Shown: positions 15,695 to 25,991, counted from the first letter of the stretch. The stretch: DNA of 60,529 nt from VRUE01 sp040879985 (GCA_040879985.1 JBBDJH010000022.1:1-60529), one strand, 5' to 3'. Numbers and translations are program-made. Notes: generated from the letters alone by a model not told the origin.

Positions 15695-16590
15695 CGCGGC
15701 GCTCTGACCTCGGCGAAGCCGATGTTCCCCGGTGGATCGACGAGGTCGGGGTGGAGGATGTGGCCGAGCAGCTCGACGCCGTCGACGAGCCGCGGGCCGG
15801 GCCGCGAGAAGCTCGCCGCCGCGTCGACCGCGTAGACGCGGCCGGCGCCGAGGCCGGCGATCCGGTTCCAGTGCTCGAGCGCCGCTTCGTGCGCGGCGCC
15901 GACCTGCTGGCCGCAGGGCATCGCGATCACCACGTCCGGGCCGAGCCCGGCGAGCGCCCCCCAACCGACTTCGGGCGACTTGAGCCCGGGCGGGCCGGCG
16001 ACGTCCTCGCCGCCGGCGATCGAGATCATCTCGGGGATCCAGTGGCCGCCGACGAAGGGCGGGTCGAGCCACTCCAGCGCGATCACCCGCGGCGCGCCGG
16101 CGCCGCTGATCGCGGCGCGGACCGAGGCCAGCCGCCCCTCGAGTTCGCCGCGCATGTGGTGGGCCTCCGATTCCAGGTCGGTCGCTTCGCCGAGGCGGAT
16201 CACGTCCTCGAGCATCTCGCCGAGCGTGCTCGGGTCCTGCTGCAGGACCTTCGGCCGGCTCGGCAGCCGCGCCGCGACCTCGAGCACGTCGTCGTAGGAG
16301 ACCGCGCAGACGTCGCAGATCGCCTGGGTGACGATCAGGTCGGGGGCGAGCTCGGCGAGCCGCTCCTCGTCCAGCTCGTAGAGCGCCCGGCCCTCGCCGA
16401 CGGTCGCCTTGACCGCGGTATCGATCTCGCGGGCGCTGAGGCCCTCGCCGAGGACGGTGCGGGTCAGGTGGGGGAGGGTGCCGGCCTGCGGCGGGTGGTC
16501 GCACTCGTGGGTCACGGCGACCACGCCGTCGCCGAGGCCGAGCGCGAAGAGCATCTCCGTTGCTGATGGGACGAGACTGGCAATGCGCAT
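15691..16590 (-). CDS. Cobalamin-binding (BtuF-like) periplasmic-binding-fold protein
   Basis: 299-residue protein of the TroA/BtuF helical-backbone superfamily. It starts MRIASLVPSATEMLFALGLG, typical of cobalamin-binding proteins annotated beside B12 functions, with THECDHPP and VTQAICDVCAVSY as further family blocks. From this start there is no signal peptide; an upstream in-frame extension is possible but does not look like one. No ABC permease or ATPase is adjacent, so transport is not shown and a cytosolic corrinoid-handling role is possible. I saw no cobalamin riboswitch upstream, only a GCGGGCATGCCCGC palindrome at 16622-16635. It is convergent with the rhomboid gene, sharing a TTAG. 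Confidence 0.72.
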   Translation of the reverse strand: MRIASLVPSATEMLFALGLGDGVVAVTHECDHPPQAGTLPHLTRTVLGEGLSAREIDTAVKATVGEGRALYELDEERLAELAPDLIVTQAICDVCAVSYDDVLEVAARLPSRPKVLQQDPSTLGEMLEDVIRLGEATDLESEAHHMRGELEGRLASVRAAISGAGAPRVIALEWLDPPFVGGHWIPEMISIAGGEDVAGPPGLKSPEVGWGALAGLGPDVVIAMPCGQQVGAAHEAALEHWNRIAGLGAGRVYAVDAAASFSRPGPRLVDGVELLGHILHPDLVDPPGNIGFAEVRAPR

Positions 16591-16709
16591 ACCGGTCCCA
16601 ATATGGCACTCTCGGCCCCCTGCGGGCATGCCCGCCAGCGGGAAAGCTATATTCCAGTGCGCCGAATGGCCGAAGACGACCTCCCCCGAAGTACCGGGCC
16701 ACATAGCCG

Positions 16710-18038
16710 ATGAGCGCCTTCCTGCTCATCTTGCTCGTGTTGGTCCTCGTCGCCGTCAACGGCTTCTTCGTCGCGGCCGAGTTCGCGATCGTGCGCTCGC
16801 GTCGCAGCCGGATCGAGGGGCACGCCGAGCAGGGCAGCCGCGCCGCGCGCCTGGCCCTGCATCAGCTCGACCACGTCGACGTCTACGTGGCGACCTCGCA
16901 GGTCGGCATCACGCTCGCCTCGATCGGCATCGGCTTCCTCGGCGAGCCGGCGATTGCCTCGCTGATCGAGCCGCTGTTCGAGGGCGTCCTCGGCGAGGCC
17001 ACCTCCTACATCCTCGCCTTCCTCTTCGCCTACGCGGTGGTCACCCTGCTGCACGTGATCTTCGGCGAGCAGGCGCCGAAGATGATCGGGATCGCCCGTG
17101 CCGAGGGCCTGCTGGTCGGGATCGCCCCGCCGCTGGAGGCCTTCCGGCGCCTCTTCCACCCGCTGATCGTCCTCACCAATGTGCCCGCCAGGTTCCTGGT
17201 CACGCGGGTGCTGCGGATCGACGCCGAGGCCGACGAGGAGGTCGCCTCCGCCGAGGAGTTACGGCTGATGATCGTGCGCGGCGCCCAGCGCGGCCGGCTC
17301 GACCCGGGCGAGGCCGGCATGCTGGGCGGCGTCTTCCACCTGCACGAGCAGGAGGCGCGCGAGGTGATGACGCCGATCCCGGCCGTGGTCACGATCGACG
17401 CCTCCGAGACGGTGGAGACGGCGCTGCGGCGCTGCGTCACCTCCGGCCACACCCGCCTGGTCGTGATCGAGGACGACAACCCCGACCGGGTCAAGGGGAT
17501 CGTCCACAACAACAGCCTCGCCCGCCTGTTCATGAGCGACGGGCCGGAGGCGCAGATCGAGCCGGTCGTGCGCGAGGCCGTGATCGTGCCGGAGACCCGC
17601 CCGCTCGACGACCTCCTCCACGACCTGCAGGTGCAGCGCACCTCGCTGGCGGTGATCGTCGACGAGTACGGCCGCACGGTCGGGATCGTCACGGTCGAGG
17701 ACATCCTCGAGGAGGTGGTCGGGGAGATCGAGGACGAGACCGACCCCCGCGCCGCCGCCCTGCGCCAGCTCGCCGGCGGCGAGTGGTTCGTGCGCGGCCA
17801 CGTCTCGCTCGGCGACCTCGCCGACGCCGGGATCGAGCTGCCGGTCGACAGCGACACCTACAACTCGATCGGCGGCTACGTCTTCGGCGAACTCGGCCGG
17901 CTGCCCAAGCGGGGCGACACGATCGGCGCCAACGGCTACACGATCAGGGTCGAGTCGGTGCGCGAGAACCGGGTCGAGGCGGTCAGGATCAGCGTCTCGG
18001 GCGGCGACGACGGCGGTTCCGTCCGGCCCTCCGCCTAG
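16710..18038 (+). CDS. CNNM/CorC/HlyC family membrane protein (hemolysin-like, CBS domains)
   Basis: 442-residue protein with the standard order: DUF21/CNNM membrane domain (about residues 1-190, starting AFLLILLVLVLVAVNGFFVA, with FGEQAPKMIGI), a CBS pair (about 205-330, with MTPIPAVVTIDASETVETAL and VIVDEYGRTVGIVTVEDIL), and a C-terminal CorC/HlyC domain (about 345-430, with YNSIGGYVFGELGRLPKRGD). These proteins are linked to Mg2+/Co2+ efflux or homeostasis; the old hemolysin name is misleading. The ATG at 16710 begins directly at the first helix. Confidence 0.9.
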   Translation: MSAFLLILLVLVLVAVNGFFVAAEFAIVRSRRSRIEGHAEQGSRAARLALHQLDHVDVYVATSQVGITLASIGIGFLGEPAIASLIEPLFEGVLGEATSYILAFLFAYAVVTLLHVIFGEQAPKMIGIARAEGLLVGIAPPLEAFRRLFHPLIVLTNVPARFLVTRVLRIDAEADEEVASAEELRLMIVRGAQRGRLDPGEAGMLGGVFHLHEQEAREVMTPIPAVVTIDASETVETALRRCVTSGHTRLVVIEDDNPDRVKGIVHNNSLARLFMSDGPEAQIEPVVREAVIVPETRPLDDLLHDLQVQRTSLAVIVDEYGRTVGIVTVEDILEEVVGEIEDETDPRAAALRQLAGGEWFVRGHVSLGDLADAGIELPVDSDTYNSIGGYVFGELGRLPKRGDTIGANGYTIRVESVRENRVEAVRISVSGGDDGGSVRPSA

Positions 18039-18082
18039 GTTTCCTGAGCAACCTGCGTTACGCCTAACCCTGGAGGTATCGC

Positions 18083-18306
18083 ATGTGGGTTGTGCGGATG
18101 AGCGATAAGCAGCTTGAGGTTCTCAGGGCGCTGCTGCGCTCCGAGCAGCATCTCGGCCCGGCGCTCAAAGGGGCGGTCGAGGCCCTCGACCTCGCCCGCT
18201 GGGACGAGCTGCCGGAAGCGGAGCTGCCCTGGGAGGAGATCGAGGCGGCCGCCCGTCACCAAGGATGCACGCCGGCAGATGTGATCTGGGATCGAGCGGG
18301 GCGAGG

Positions 18307-18310
<4 letters not shown>
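18083..18310 (+). CDS. Small hypothetical protein
   Basis: 75 residues, mostly helical and acidic (DKQLEVLRALLRSEQHLG, WDELPEAELPWEEIEAAA). GGAGG at 18072-18076 is well placed for the ATG at 18083; an inner ATG at 18098 would begin MSDKQ. No family recognised and no cysteines for metal binding. Its TAG overlaps the TAG of the convergent dehydrogenase gene in a shared CTAG (18307-18310). Confidence 0.6.
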
Positions 18311-19134
<824 letters not shown>

Positions 19135-19167
19135 GACGGGTTCCTATCACGACGCCCCCCGCTAAAG

Positions 19168-19183
19168 TTGACTGACCAGTCGA
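19168..19183. promoter_or_regulatory. TetR-type operator between 3-hydroxyacyl-CoA dehydrogenase and thiolase
   Basis: TTGACTG-AC-CAGTCGA, a 7-bp inverted repeat with a 2-base centre and one mismatch. The same core, fully symmetric, occurs at 26049-26066 before another acyl-CoA dehydrogenase. It lies 19 bases before the thiolase ATG, with ACGGAGG (19191-19197) as ribosome site. The form matches operators of TetR-family fatty-acid-degradation repressors; no such regulator is in the window. Confidence 0.65.
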
Positions 19184-19202
19184 TCTGCGAACGGAGGCTT
19201 CG

Positions 19203-20387
<1,185 letters not shown>

Positions 20388-20422
20388 GCGACTGGCCGCC
20401 CAGCCAGTAGTCTCCCGAGCCG

Positions 20423-21601
20423 ATGGACCTGAGCCTCTCACCGTCCGAGCGCGAGTTCCGCGACGAGGTGCGGACCTGGCTGGAAGAGAACCATCCCGGG
20501 CCGGAGCCGGAGGCAGGGCTCGAGCAGGTGATGGCCTTCCGCACGGAGTGGCAGGGCAGGCTGCACGAGGCGGGATGGGCGGGGATCTCCTGGCCGAAGG
20601 AGTACGGCGGCCGTGGCGCGACCCTGATCGAGCAGGCGATCTTCGTCAGCGAGGCGGCGCGCCAGGAAGCGCCCAGCCCGGCCAACGTGCTCGGCCTGGC
20701 GATGGGTGGCCCGGTCGTGATCGCCCACGGCACCGACGAGCAGAAGCAGCGCTACCTGGAGCCGATCCTGACCGCCGAGGAGATCTGGTGCCAGGGCTTC
20801 TCCGAGCCGGAGTCGGGCTCCGACCTTGCCTCGCTGAAGACGAAGGCGGTCAAGGACGGCGACGAATGGGTCGTCACCGGGCAGAAGGTCTGGACGACCT
20901 TCGCCCAGTACGCGAAGTGGTGCATGCTCGTCGCCCGCACCGACCCCGACGCCCCCAAGCACAAGGGCCTCACCTACTTCCTGATGGACATGGACCAGCC
21001 CGGGGTCGAGGCCAAGCCGCTGGTCCAGATCACCGGCGAGGGCGAGTTCAACGAGGTCTTTATGGAGGAGGCGCGGATTCCCGACGCCAACGTCGTCGGC
21101 GGGGTCGGCAACGGCTGGTCGGTGGCGATCACGACGCTGATGAACGAGCGCGCCGGGCTTGCCTTCGGCGCGATCTCGCAGATCTCCAACAGCCTCAACC
21201 GCTTGAACGAGCTGGCCCGCGAGACCCGCGTCAACGGCGGCACCGCCGCCGAGGACCCGCTGCTGCGCGACCGCATCGCCCAGCTCCACATCGAGGCGGA
21301 GACGATGCGGCTGAACGCCTACCGCGGCCTGACCAAGACGATGCAGTCGGGGATACCGGGTCCGGAGGGGTCGCTCGGCAAGTGGCAGTGGGCCGACATC
21401 AACCAGCGCATCGCCGAGCTCGCGCTCGACATCGAGGGCGGCTACGCGACGCTGCAGCGGGGCGCCGAGCACGCCGTCGCCAACGGCGCCTGGCAGTACG
21501 GCTTCCTGCGCTCCCGCGCCAACTCGATCGAGGGCGGCACCACCGACATCCTCAAGAACATCATCGCCGAGCGGGTGCTCGGCCTGCCGAGGCTGCGGTG
21601 A
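20423..21601 (+). CDS. Acyl-CoA dehydrogenase (FadE type, catalytic subunit of a likely pair)
   Basis: 392-residue FAD-dependent acyl-CoA dehydrogenase. It shows the N-terminal helical domain (LSPSEREFRDEVRTWLEENH), the middle-domain block WCQGFSEPESGSDLASLKT that contacts FAD, and the C-terminal SIEGGTTDILKNIIAERVLGLPR. The EGGTTDI region is where the catalytic Glu lies in FadE-type enzymes. It is followed after 9 bases by a second, shorter acyl-CoA dehydrogenase lacking that motif, the arrangement seen for alpha2beta2 FadE heterotetramers of actinobacteria. Likely electron acceptor: ETF. Confidence 0.9.
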   Translation: MDLSLSPSEREFRDEVRTWLEENHPGPEPEAGLEQVMAFRTEWQGRLHEAGWAGISWPKEYGGRGATLIEQAIFVSEAARQEAPSPANVLGLAMGGPVVIAHGTDEQKQRYLEPILTAEEIWCQGFSEPESGSDLASLKTKAVKDGDEWVVTGQKVWTTFAQYAKWCMLVARTDPDAPKHKGLTYFLMDMDQPGVEAKPLVQITGEGEFNEVFMEEARIPDANVVGGVGNGWSVAITTLMNERAGLAFGAISQISNSLNRLNELARETRVNGGTAAEDPLLRDRIAQLHIEAETMRLNAYRGLTKTMQSGIPGPEGSLGKWQWADINQRIAELALDIEGGYATLQRGAEHAVANGAWQYGFLRSRANSIEGGTTDILKNIIAERVLGLPRLR

Positions 21602-21610
21602 GCTGAGCCC

Positions 21611-22708
21611 ATGTACTTCGACCTCACCGACGAGCAGGGGGCGATCAAGTCGACCGCGCGCGAGTTCCTCGCCGCCCGCTACAAATCGGAGCGGATCCGC
21701 GAGTTGATCGAGACCGAGCTCGGCTTCGAGCAGTCCGACTGGGAGGAGATGGCCGAGCTTGGCTGGCCCGGGTTGGCGCTGCCGGAGGAGTGGGGCGGGC
21801 AGGGGCTCGGAATGGTCGAGCTCGCCGTGCTCTTCGAGGAGGTCGGCTACGCGCTGGCGCCCTCGCCGCTCTTCTCCAGCACCGCCGCCGGCTTGGCGCT
21901 GGCCAGGAACGGCGCCGACGAGCAGCGCGAACGCTGGCTTCCCAAGCTGGCTGCGGGCGAGGCGCGGGGAACGCTCGCCCTGTTCGACGCCGGCCGGCCG
22001 GCGGTCATCGGCGGCTTCGCGATGGAGGCCCGCCCCGACGGCGACGGTGTGGTCCTCGACGGCGAGAAGGTCCTGGTCGAGGATGCGGCCGCGGCCGACT
22101 TCCTGCTCGTCGCCACCAGCGACACGCGCCGCCACCTCGTCGAGCGCGAAGCCGACGGGGTGACGATCACGGCCGAGGACTCGATCGACCCGACCCGCCG
22201 CCTCTACTCGGTCCGCTTCGACGGCGTCCGCGTCGGCCCCGAGGCGACGCTGAACGGAACCCAGGAGGATTACCGTCCGGTGCTCTGGCGCGGGGCAGTG
22301 ACGGTCGCGGCCGAGTCGACCGGGGTTGCCCAGCGGACGATGGAGATGGCGGTCTCCTACGCCAAAGACCGCCACCAGTTCGGCCGCCCGATCGGCGCCT
22401 ATCAGGCGGTCTCCCACCGCTGCGCCCAGATGCTGCTCGAGACCGAGAACTCGCGCTCGGCCGTCTACGGCGCCGCCTGGGCGGCCGACGCCGAGCCGGA
22501 CTCGCTGCCACTGGCCGCCTCGATGGCCAAGGCCTACGCCTCCGACGCCGGCTGGCGCGTACCCGACGCCTCGCTCCAGGTGCACGGTGGGATCGGCTTC
22601 ACCTGGGAGCACGACCTGCACTTCTTCCTCAAGCGCGGCCGGGCCAACGCGTCGCGGTTCGGCGACGCCCGCTGGCACCGCGAACAGGTCGCCGAGTCGA
22701 TCCTGTGA
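21611..22708 (+). CDS. Acyl-CoA dehydrogenase (FadE type, probable non-catalytic partner)
   Basis: 365 residues of the acyl-CoA dehydrogenase fold: N-terminal DLTDEQGAIKSTAREFLAARY, a reduced middle domain, and C-terminal SYAKDRHQFGRPIGAYQAVSH and QVHGGIGFTWEHDLHFFLKR. The EGGT/EGTxEI catalytic-Glu motif of the upstream gene is not seen here. Actinobacterial heteromeric FadE enzymes of sterol side-chain and long-chain degradation pair one such subunit with a catalytic one, so these two genes probably make one enzyme; this is inference from context. Confidence 0.87.
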   Translation: MYFDLTDEQGAIKSTAREFLAARYKSERIRELIETELGFEQSDWEEMAELGWPGLALPEEWGGQGLGMVELAVLFEEVGYALAPSPLFSSTAAGLALARNGADEQRERWLPKLAAGEARGTLALFDAGRPAVIGGFAMEARPDGDGVVLDGEKVLVEDAAAADFLLVATSDTRRHLVEREADGVTITAEDSIDPTRRLYSVRFDGVRVGPEATLNGTQEDYRPVLWRGAVTVAAESTGVAQRTMEMAVSYAKDRHQFGRPIGAYQAVSHRCAQMLLETENSRSAVYGAAWAADAEPDSLPLAASMAKAYASDAGWRVPDASLQVHGGIGFTWEHDLHFFLKRGRANASRFGDARWHREQVAESIL

Positions 22709-22718
22709 CCCCCATGCT

Positions 22719-22761
22719 CCGCTGTTCCTTTCCCCCGCTATATGGGGATAAGGAACAGCGG
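22719..22761. repeat. Long intergenic hairpin, possible family A relative
   Basis: CCGCTGTTCCTT (22719-22730) and AAGGAACAGCGG (22750-22761) are perfect 12-base arms. Inside them a second CCCC/GGGG stem surrounds CGCTATAT. The inner part (pyrimidine-rich CCC, CTAT loop, GGG, then ATAAG) resembles the hairpins at 14534 and 34048. It lies between the acyl-CoA dehydrogenase stop and the LLM gene's ribosome site, so termination or attenuation is possible. Confidence 0.6.
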
Positions 22762-22775
22762 AAGGGGGGATTCTC

Positions 22776-23547
22776 TTGAGTGCGCTGGAGAGGATCTCGG
22801 TCGCCGCGATCGGCACCACCGTCGCCGACCTCGAGGCGGAGGCGAAGCGGGCCGAAGCCGCCGGGGTCGAGTGCGTCTGGGCGCCGGAGCTGTTCCGCTC
22901 CTCGGTCACCCAGGCCGCCTACCTGGCGGGCCGCACCGAGAAGATCGGCGTCGCCACGGGGATCGCCTGGGCCTTTACCCGCAGTCCCTTCATCGTCGCG
23001 GTGTCGGCGCTCGACATCGACGAGATGTCCGGCGGCCGCTTCCGGCTCGGCCTCGGCTCCGGCGTCAAACGGCCACCCGATTCAGAGCCTGCGCTGGATC
23101 GATGAGGTCGTCGTCTCCTCCTTCGAGCAGGGGCTGAGCCGCTCCGGGCGCGAGCGCTCCTCCTTCGACTACCTGCCGACCGTCTGCTGCGCGATCGACG
23201 ACGACGAGGCGCGGGCGATCGAGATGGCCCGCCGCACGATCTCCTTCTACGCCACGGTCAAGACCTACATGCCGCTCTGGGAGCTGCACGGCTTCGCCGA
23301 CAACGCGGTCGCCGCCGGCGACGCCTTCCGCCGCGGCGATCTGGCGGCCGTGCCGGGGGCGATCAGCGACGAGATGGTCGAGGCCTACTGCGCCGCCGGC
23401 CCGCTCGACAAGGTCCGCGCCCGGGTCGAGGCGACGGCGGAACGCGCCGACGGCCTCTTCCTCACCCCGCCGACCTACTTCATCTCCCCCGAGGAGCTCA
23501 GCGAGTTCCAGAACCGCCTGATCGACGCCTTCGGCCCGGCGGCCTGA
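22776..23547 (+). pseudogene. LLM class flavin-dependent oxidoreductase, internally deleted and frameshifted
   Basis: The first part (22776 to about 23075; TTG start after a strong GGAAGGGGGGA ribosome site) reads ERISVAAIGTTVADLEAEAKR and SGGRFRLGLGSGVK, the normal start of luciferase-like F420/FMN oxidoreductases. The second part (about 23076-23547), in another frame, begins GHPIQSLRWIDEVV and continues through PTVCCAIDDDEARAIEMARR to the normal C-terminus. Intact relatives have some 70-80 residues between these blocks, covering substrate-binding loops. The deletion joint at about 23070-23080 also shifts the frame. The product would be inactive unless this is an assembly error. Confidence 0.8.
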
Positions 23548-23553
23548 CGGAGC

Positions 23554-23871
23554 TCAGGTCAGGTCGAGCACAAGTTCCAGGCCCTCTTCGACAGCTCGCA
23601 GCTCGTCCAGTGTCAGGTGGGTGACCCCTTCGCCGATGGCGCGGGCATCGACCGCTCCCGCCATCTCGCAGAGGACTCGTGTCGGCTCGCCGGCGATCGC
23701 CACCTCTGGGTGAAAGCTTGCCGGAGGCGCGGATTGGGAGGTGGGGCAGATGACGACCGTGGACAGCGCCATCAGCTCGTCCGCCTGGACCACGACCGCA
23801 TAGCGCTGCCCGTGCTGAACGCGTCCACGGCGCTTCGGCAGCGTGATCGCACAGACGTCACCACGGACCAC
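23554..23871 (-). CDS. MazF/PemK-type toxin
   Basis: 105-residue ribonuclease-type toxin of the MazF/PemK family, which cuts mRNA at short motifs. Family features: RGDVCAITLPKRRGRVQHGQ with the conserved basic loop, RYAVVVQADELMALSTVVICPTS, EVAIAGEPTRVLCEMAGAVD and a C-terminal helix. The GTG start lies inside the end of the antitoxin gene (14-base overlap), so it is made only after the antitoxin is translated. Type II toxin-antitoxin pair; an operator-like palindrome precedes the antitoxin. Confidence 0.85.
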   Translation of the reverse strand: MVRGDVCAITLPKRRGRVQHGQRYAVVVQADELMALSTVVICPTSQSAPPASFHPEVAIAGEPTRVLCEMAGAVDARAIGEGVTHLTLDELRAVEEGLELVLDLT

Positions 23872-24109
23872 GCAGGTCCTCCATCATCGATGCCACCTCA
23901 CGAGCCTCGCTGACGTATCCGGGATCCTCCATGAGCATGCGGGTTTCGGCCGCCAGTCCCGACCGGCGGCGATCCCTTTCCGCCGCCTCGGTGATCGCAC
24001 GCCGCGCCGCCTCGGCCCGCGTGATCTTGCGGCGCCGGGCCAGTTCGTCCAGTGCCCGCAGCCCGTCGGTCCCGAGGCGCAGCGAGAGCGGATGCGGGGC
24101 CGATGCCAT
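23858..24109 (-). CDS. Antitoxin with ribbon-helix-helix type N-terminus
   Basis: 83 residues. The N-terminal LSLRLGTDGLRALDELARRR and ITRAEAARRAITEAAERD fit a ribbon-helix-helix DNA-binding domain (CopG/ParD-like); the C-terminal part, METxM-like LMEDPGYVSEAREVASMMED, would bind and block the toxin. It is the first gene of the pair and, as is usual, should repress its own promoter through the palindrome at 24118-24140, 8 bases upstream of its ATG. Confidence 0.8.
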   Translation of the reverse strand: MASAPHPLSLRLGTDGLRALDELARRRKITRAEAARRAITEAAERDRRRSGLAAETRMLMEDPGYVSEAREVASMMEDLRGPW

Positions 24110-24117
24110 GATTTCGA

Positions 24118-24140
24118 GTGTAGCGCGTATCGCACTACAC
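24118..24140. promoter_or_regulatory. Operator palindrome of the toxin-antitoxin pair
   Basis: GTGTAG-c-GCG-TAT-CGC-a-CTACAC: outer 6-bp and inner 3-bp arms, symmetric about TAT with one mismatch on each side. It is directly upstream of the antitoxin start, overlapping the expected promoter or leader. Position and symmetry fit autorepression by a dimeric ribbon-helix-helix antitoxin. Confidence 0.6.
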
Positions 24141-24148
24141 TTCGGCAG

Positions 24149-24352
24149 CTACTCGTCGCGCGGGGTAATGCGGAAGGTCGAGACGACCTCGGCCTGGTGC
24201 GCCTCGGGGTGGGCGACGTAGGCGCTGGGGCCGCCGCCGAACCAGCCGGAGGCTTCGTTGTCGCCGACGAAGATCCCCGGATGGTGCTTGCCGTCGCCGT
24301 CCTCGACCCAGACCTTGTCGCCCTCCTTGAACCCGTGCGGCGCGTCGCTCAT
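24149..24352 (-). CDS. Small hypothetical protein with SH3-like strand pattern
   Basis: 67 residues, mainly beta: FKEGDKVWVEDGDGKHHPGIFVG, GWFGGGPSAYVAHPEAHQAEVVSTFRI. The start MSDAPHG at 24352 is preferred over an upstream ATG because the extension (VPGGVDAP) looks non-coding. The KVWVEDGDGKHHPG pattern recalls small Tudor/KOW-like folds, but no family is claimed. It lies 45 bases downstream of the 24397 gene on the same strand and may belong to its transcript. Confidence 0.55.
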   Translation of the reverse strand: MSDAPHGFKEGDKVWVEDGDGKHHPGIFVGDNEASGWFGGGPSAYVAHPEAHQAEVVSTFRITPRDE

Positions 24353-24396
24353 CGGGGTCAGCATAGTGACTGGGGCATCGACGCCCCCGGGCACGT

Positions 24397-24651
24397 TCAA
24401 GGGGCGTGGCCGATGCCCATCGTGCCGCGCGGGTCGCCGCTGTGCTCGGCCAGGTCCTCGAGCTCGGCGATCTTGCGCTCGCCTTCGGCCCGCGCCGGGT
24501 CGCCGGCCGGCAGCGGCTCGATCAGGCGCCGGATGCGGTTGCGGACCTGCAGGGCGAAGTGGGGGGTGGAGGCGCCGGCGAGGGCGCGGATCTCCTCCGC
24601 GGTGACCGCGTGTCCGCCGCCCAGCAGCCGCGGGCTCTCCGCCTCGCTCAT
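24397..24651 (-). CDS. Small hypothetical protein
   Basis: 84 residues, helical (VTAEEIRALAGASTPHFAL, RNRIRRLIEPL, RAEGERKIAELEDLAEHSG). No family recognised. Its ATG overlaps the stop of the CWB2 gene by 4 bases (ATGA), so it is translated from the same message and may work with that membrane protein. Confidence 0.65.
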   Translation of the reverse strand: MSEAESPRLLGGGHAVTAEEIRALAGASTPHFALQVRNRIRRLIEPLPAGDPARAEGERKIAELEDLAEHSGDPRGTMGIGHAP

Positions 24652-25991
24652 TCTTCGCCGCCGATCTTGGTCAGCGCCGCCAGCTCGTCGATCTCGGCCT
24701 GCTCGTTCACGCTGATCGCCTCCCGGTCTCCGATCACCCAGACGTGGTTGTAGAAGGCGCGCGTCGGATCGGTCGTGTAGCCCGGCTTGACGTCGAGCAG
24801 GTAACCGCGCAGCGCAGCCGGCAGGGTATCGGCGCTGTCGGTGAGCAGCAGCGGCCCCCAGGTTCCGGCCGCGGAGAGCGGCGCCGCGGCGGCGGCGTCG
24901 AGCGGCTCGTCGGAGCGGGCGACGACGAAGCCGTGGCCCGGGTCGTTGACGTTCCAGCCGAAGCCGCCGTCGGCGTAGCGGGCGAGCGCGACCGCGTTGG
25001 CGACCGGGTCCTCGCCGGAGACGCGGCGCACCCGGCCGGAGATCCGGCCGATCTCACGGACGACGTCGGAGGAGATCGCCGCCGAGGGGCCGAGGACGTA
25101 GACGGGGGCTTTCGGGCGGTCGCGCAGGGCGGCCGCGGTCGCCCGGTCCAGCTCGTCCGGCCCGGTGAAGAGAACCGCATCGCCCGAGCGCGCCGCCCAC
25201 GCGGCCGCCGGCATCGCGAAGGCGGGATCGGCCGCCGGCGCGACGATGAAGTGCCGCGGCGGCGAGCCGGTCAGCTGCTCGCGCAGCGCCGCGATCGCGG
25301 CCGCGCCGGCGCCGCCGCGGCCGCGAACCCGGTTCGTCTCCATGTCCGCGGGAGTCGCCGCCGAGCCGATCGCGATGACCTGGGCTCCCGCGGTCTCGGC
25401 GCTCCCCTGGGGATCGAGGGCGGATAGGGCTTCGGCGGTCACCGCCGGCATCTCGCCGGCGTCGGAGACCAGCAGCGGCGCGCCGATCGGCGGCGCCATC
25501 AGTGCCGCGGCGGCGATCGCGGTGGGCCAGTCGTCCGCGTCGACGACGGTGACCGCGGCCGGCCGCTGCGCCTCCGTGGTCGAGGGGTAGGTGGCGAGGG
25601 CGACTCCGGCCGCGCTGGCGGCCGGGTCGGCGCCGCCCACCCGGGTCGTGTTCGCGGTGGCGAATGCCGGGTAGCCGAGGTCTTCCGGCGTCTGGGTCGC
25701 GGGCGCCTCGGCAGGGGTGCTGGGCGCTCCGCCGGCCGGCGCCGGGCCTTCTTCCCCGCTGTCGCCGTTGCCGCCGCCGGCGATCGCGGCGACGATGAAG
25801 ACGATCGCCAGTGCGAACAGTCCGGCGATCGCCTTCAGCGCCGTCGGGATCGGCTTGCGCCGGCGCCTGCGCGGCTGCGGCTCTGGCTGCGGCTTGGCGG
25901 GGGGCTTGGGCTTGGGCGCGGGCTCTCCCTTGGCTCCCGGCTTCGGTTGAGCCGTCGGCACCCCGGCGTTGATCGGCTGCTCTGAGGCCAC
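24648..25991 (-). CDS. Cell-wall-binding repeat (CWB2-like) membrane protein
   Basis: 447 residues. A proline- and lysine-rich cytosolic N-terminus (about residues 15-45) is followed by one membrane helix (about 52-70, LKAIAGLFALAIVFIVAAIA) and a large outside domain. That domain has repeating blocks of the CWB2 type: NTTRVGGADPAASAAGVAL, DWPTAIAAAALMAPPIGAPLL, APVYVLGPSAAISSDVVREI, VWVIGDREAISVNEQAEIDEL. CWB2 repeats anchor proteins to cell-wall polymers in Gram-positives; here they make up the whole outside domain. It is divergent from the acyl-CoA dehydrogenase at 26106 and heads a three-gene run. Confidence 0.72.
   Translation of the reverse strand: MASEQPINAGVPTAQPKPGAKGEPAPKPKPPAKPQPEPQPRRRRRKPIPTALKAIAGLFALAIVFIVAAIAGGGNGDSGEEGPAPAGGAPSTPAEAPATQTPEDLGYPAFATANTTRVGGADPAASAAGVALATYPSTTEAQRPAAVTVVDADDWPTAIAAAALMAPPIGAPLLVSDAGEMPAVTAEALSALDPQGSAETAGAQVIAIGSAATPADMETNRVRGRGGAGAAAIAALREQLTGSPPRHFIVAPAADPAFAMPAAAWAARSGDAVLFTGPDELDRATAAALRDRPKAPVYVLGPSAAISSDVVREIGRISGRVRRVSGEDPVANAVALARYADGGFGWNVNDPGHGFVVARSDEPLDAAAAAPLSAAGTWGPLLLTDSADTLPAALRGYLLDVKPGYTTDPTRAFYNHVWVIGDREAISVNEQAEIDELAALTKIGGEE

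Noticed and set aside
16591..16709. Cobalamin riboswitch upstream of the BtuF-like gene
   Set aside because: Only a short GCGGGCATGCCCGC palindrome is present; the B12 box and the needed length for the aptamer are not seen.
24648..25991. Periplasmic solute-binding protein
   Set aside because: The Rossmann-like appearance comes from CWB2 repeats; there is one N-terminal anchor, no lipobox and no transporter genes.
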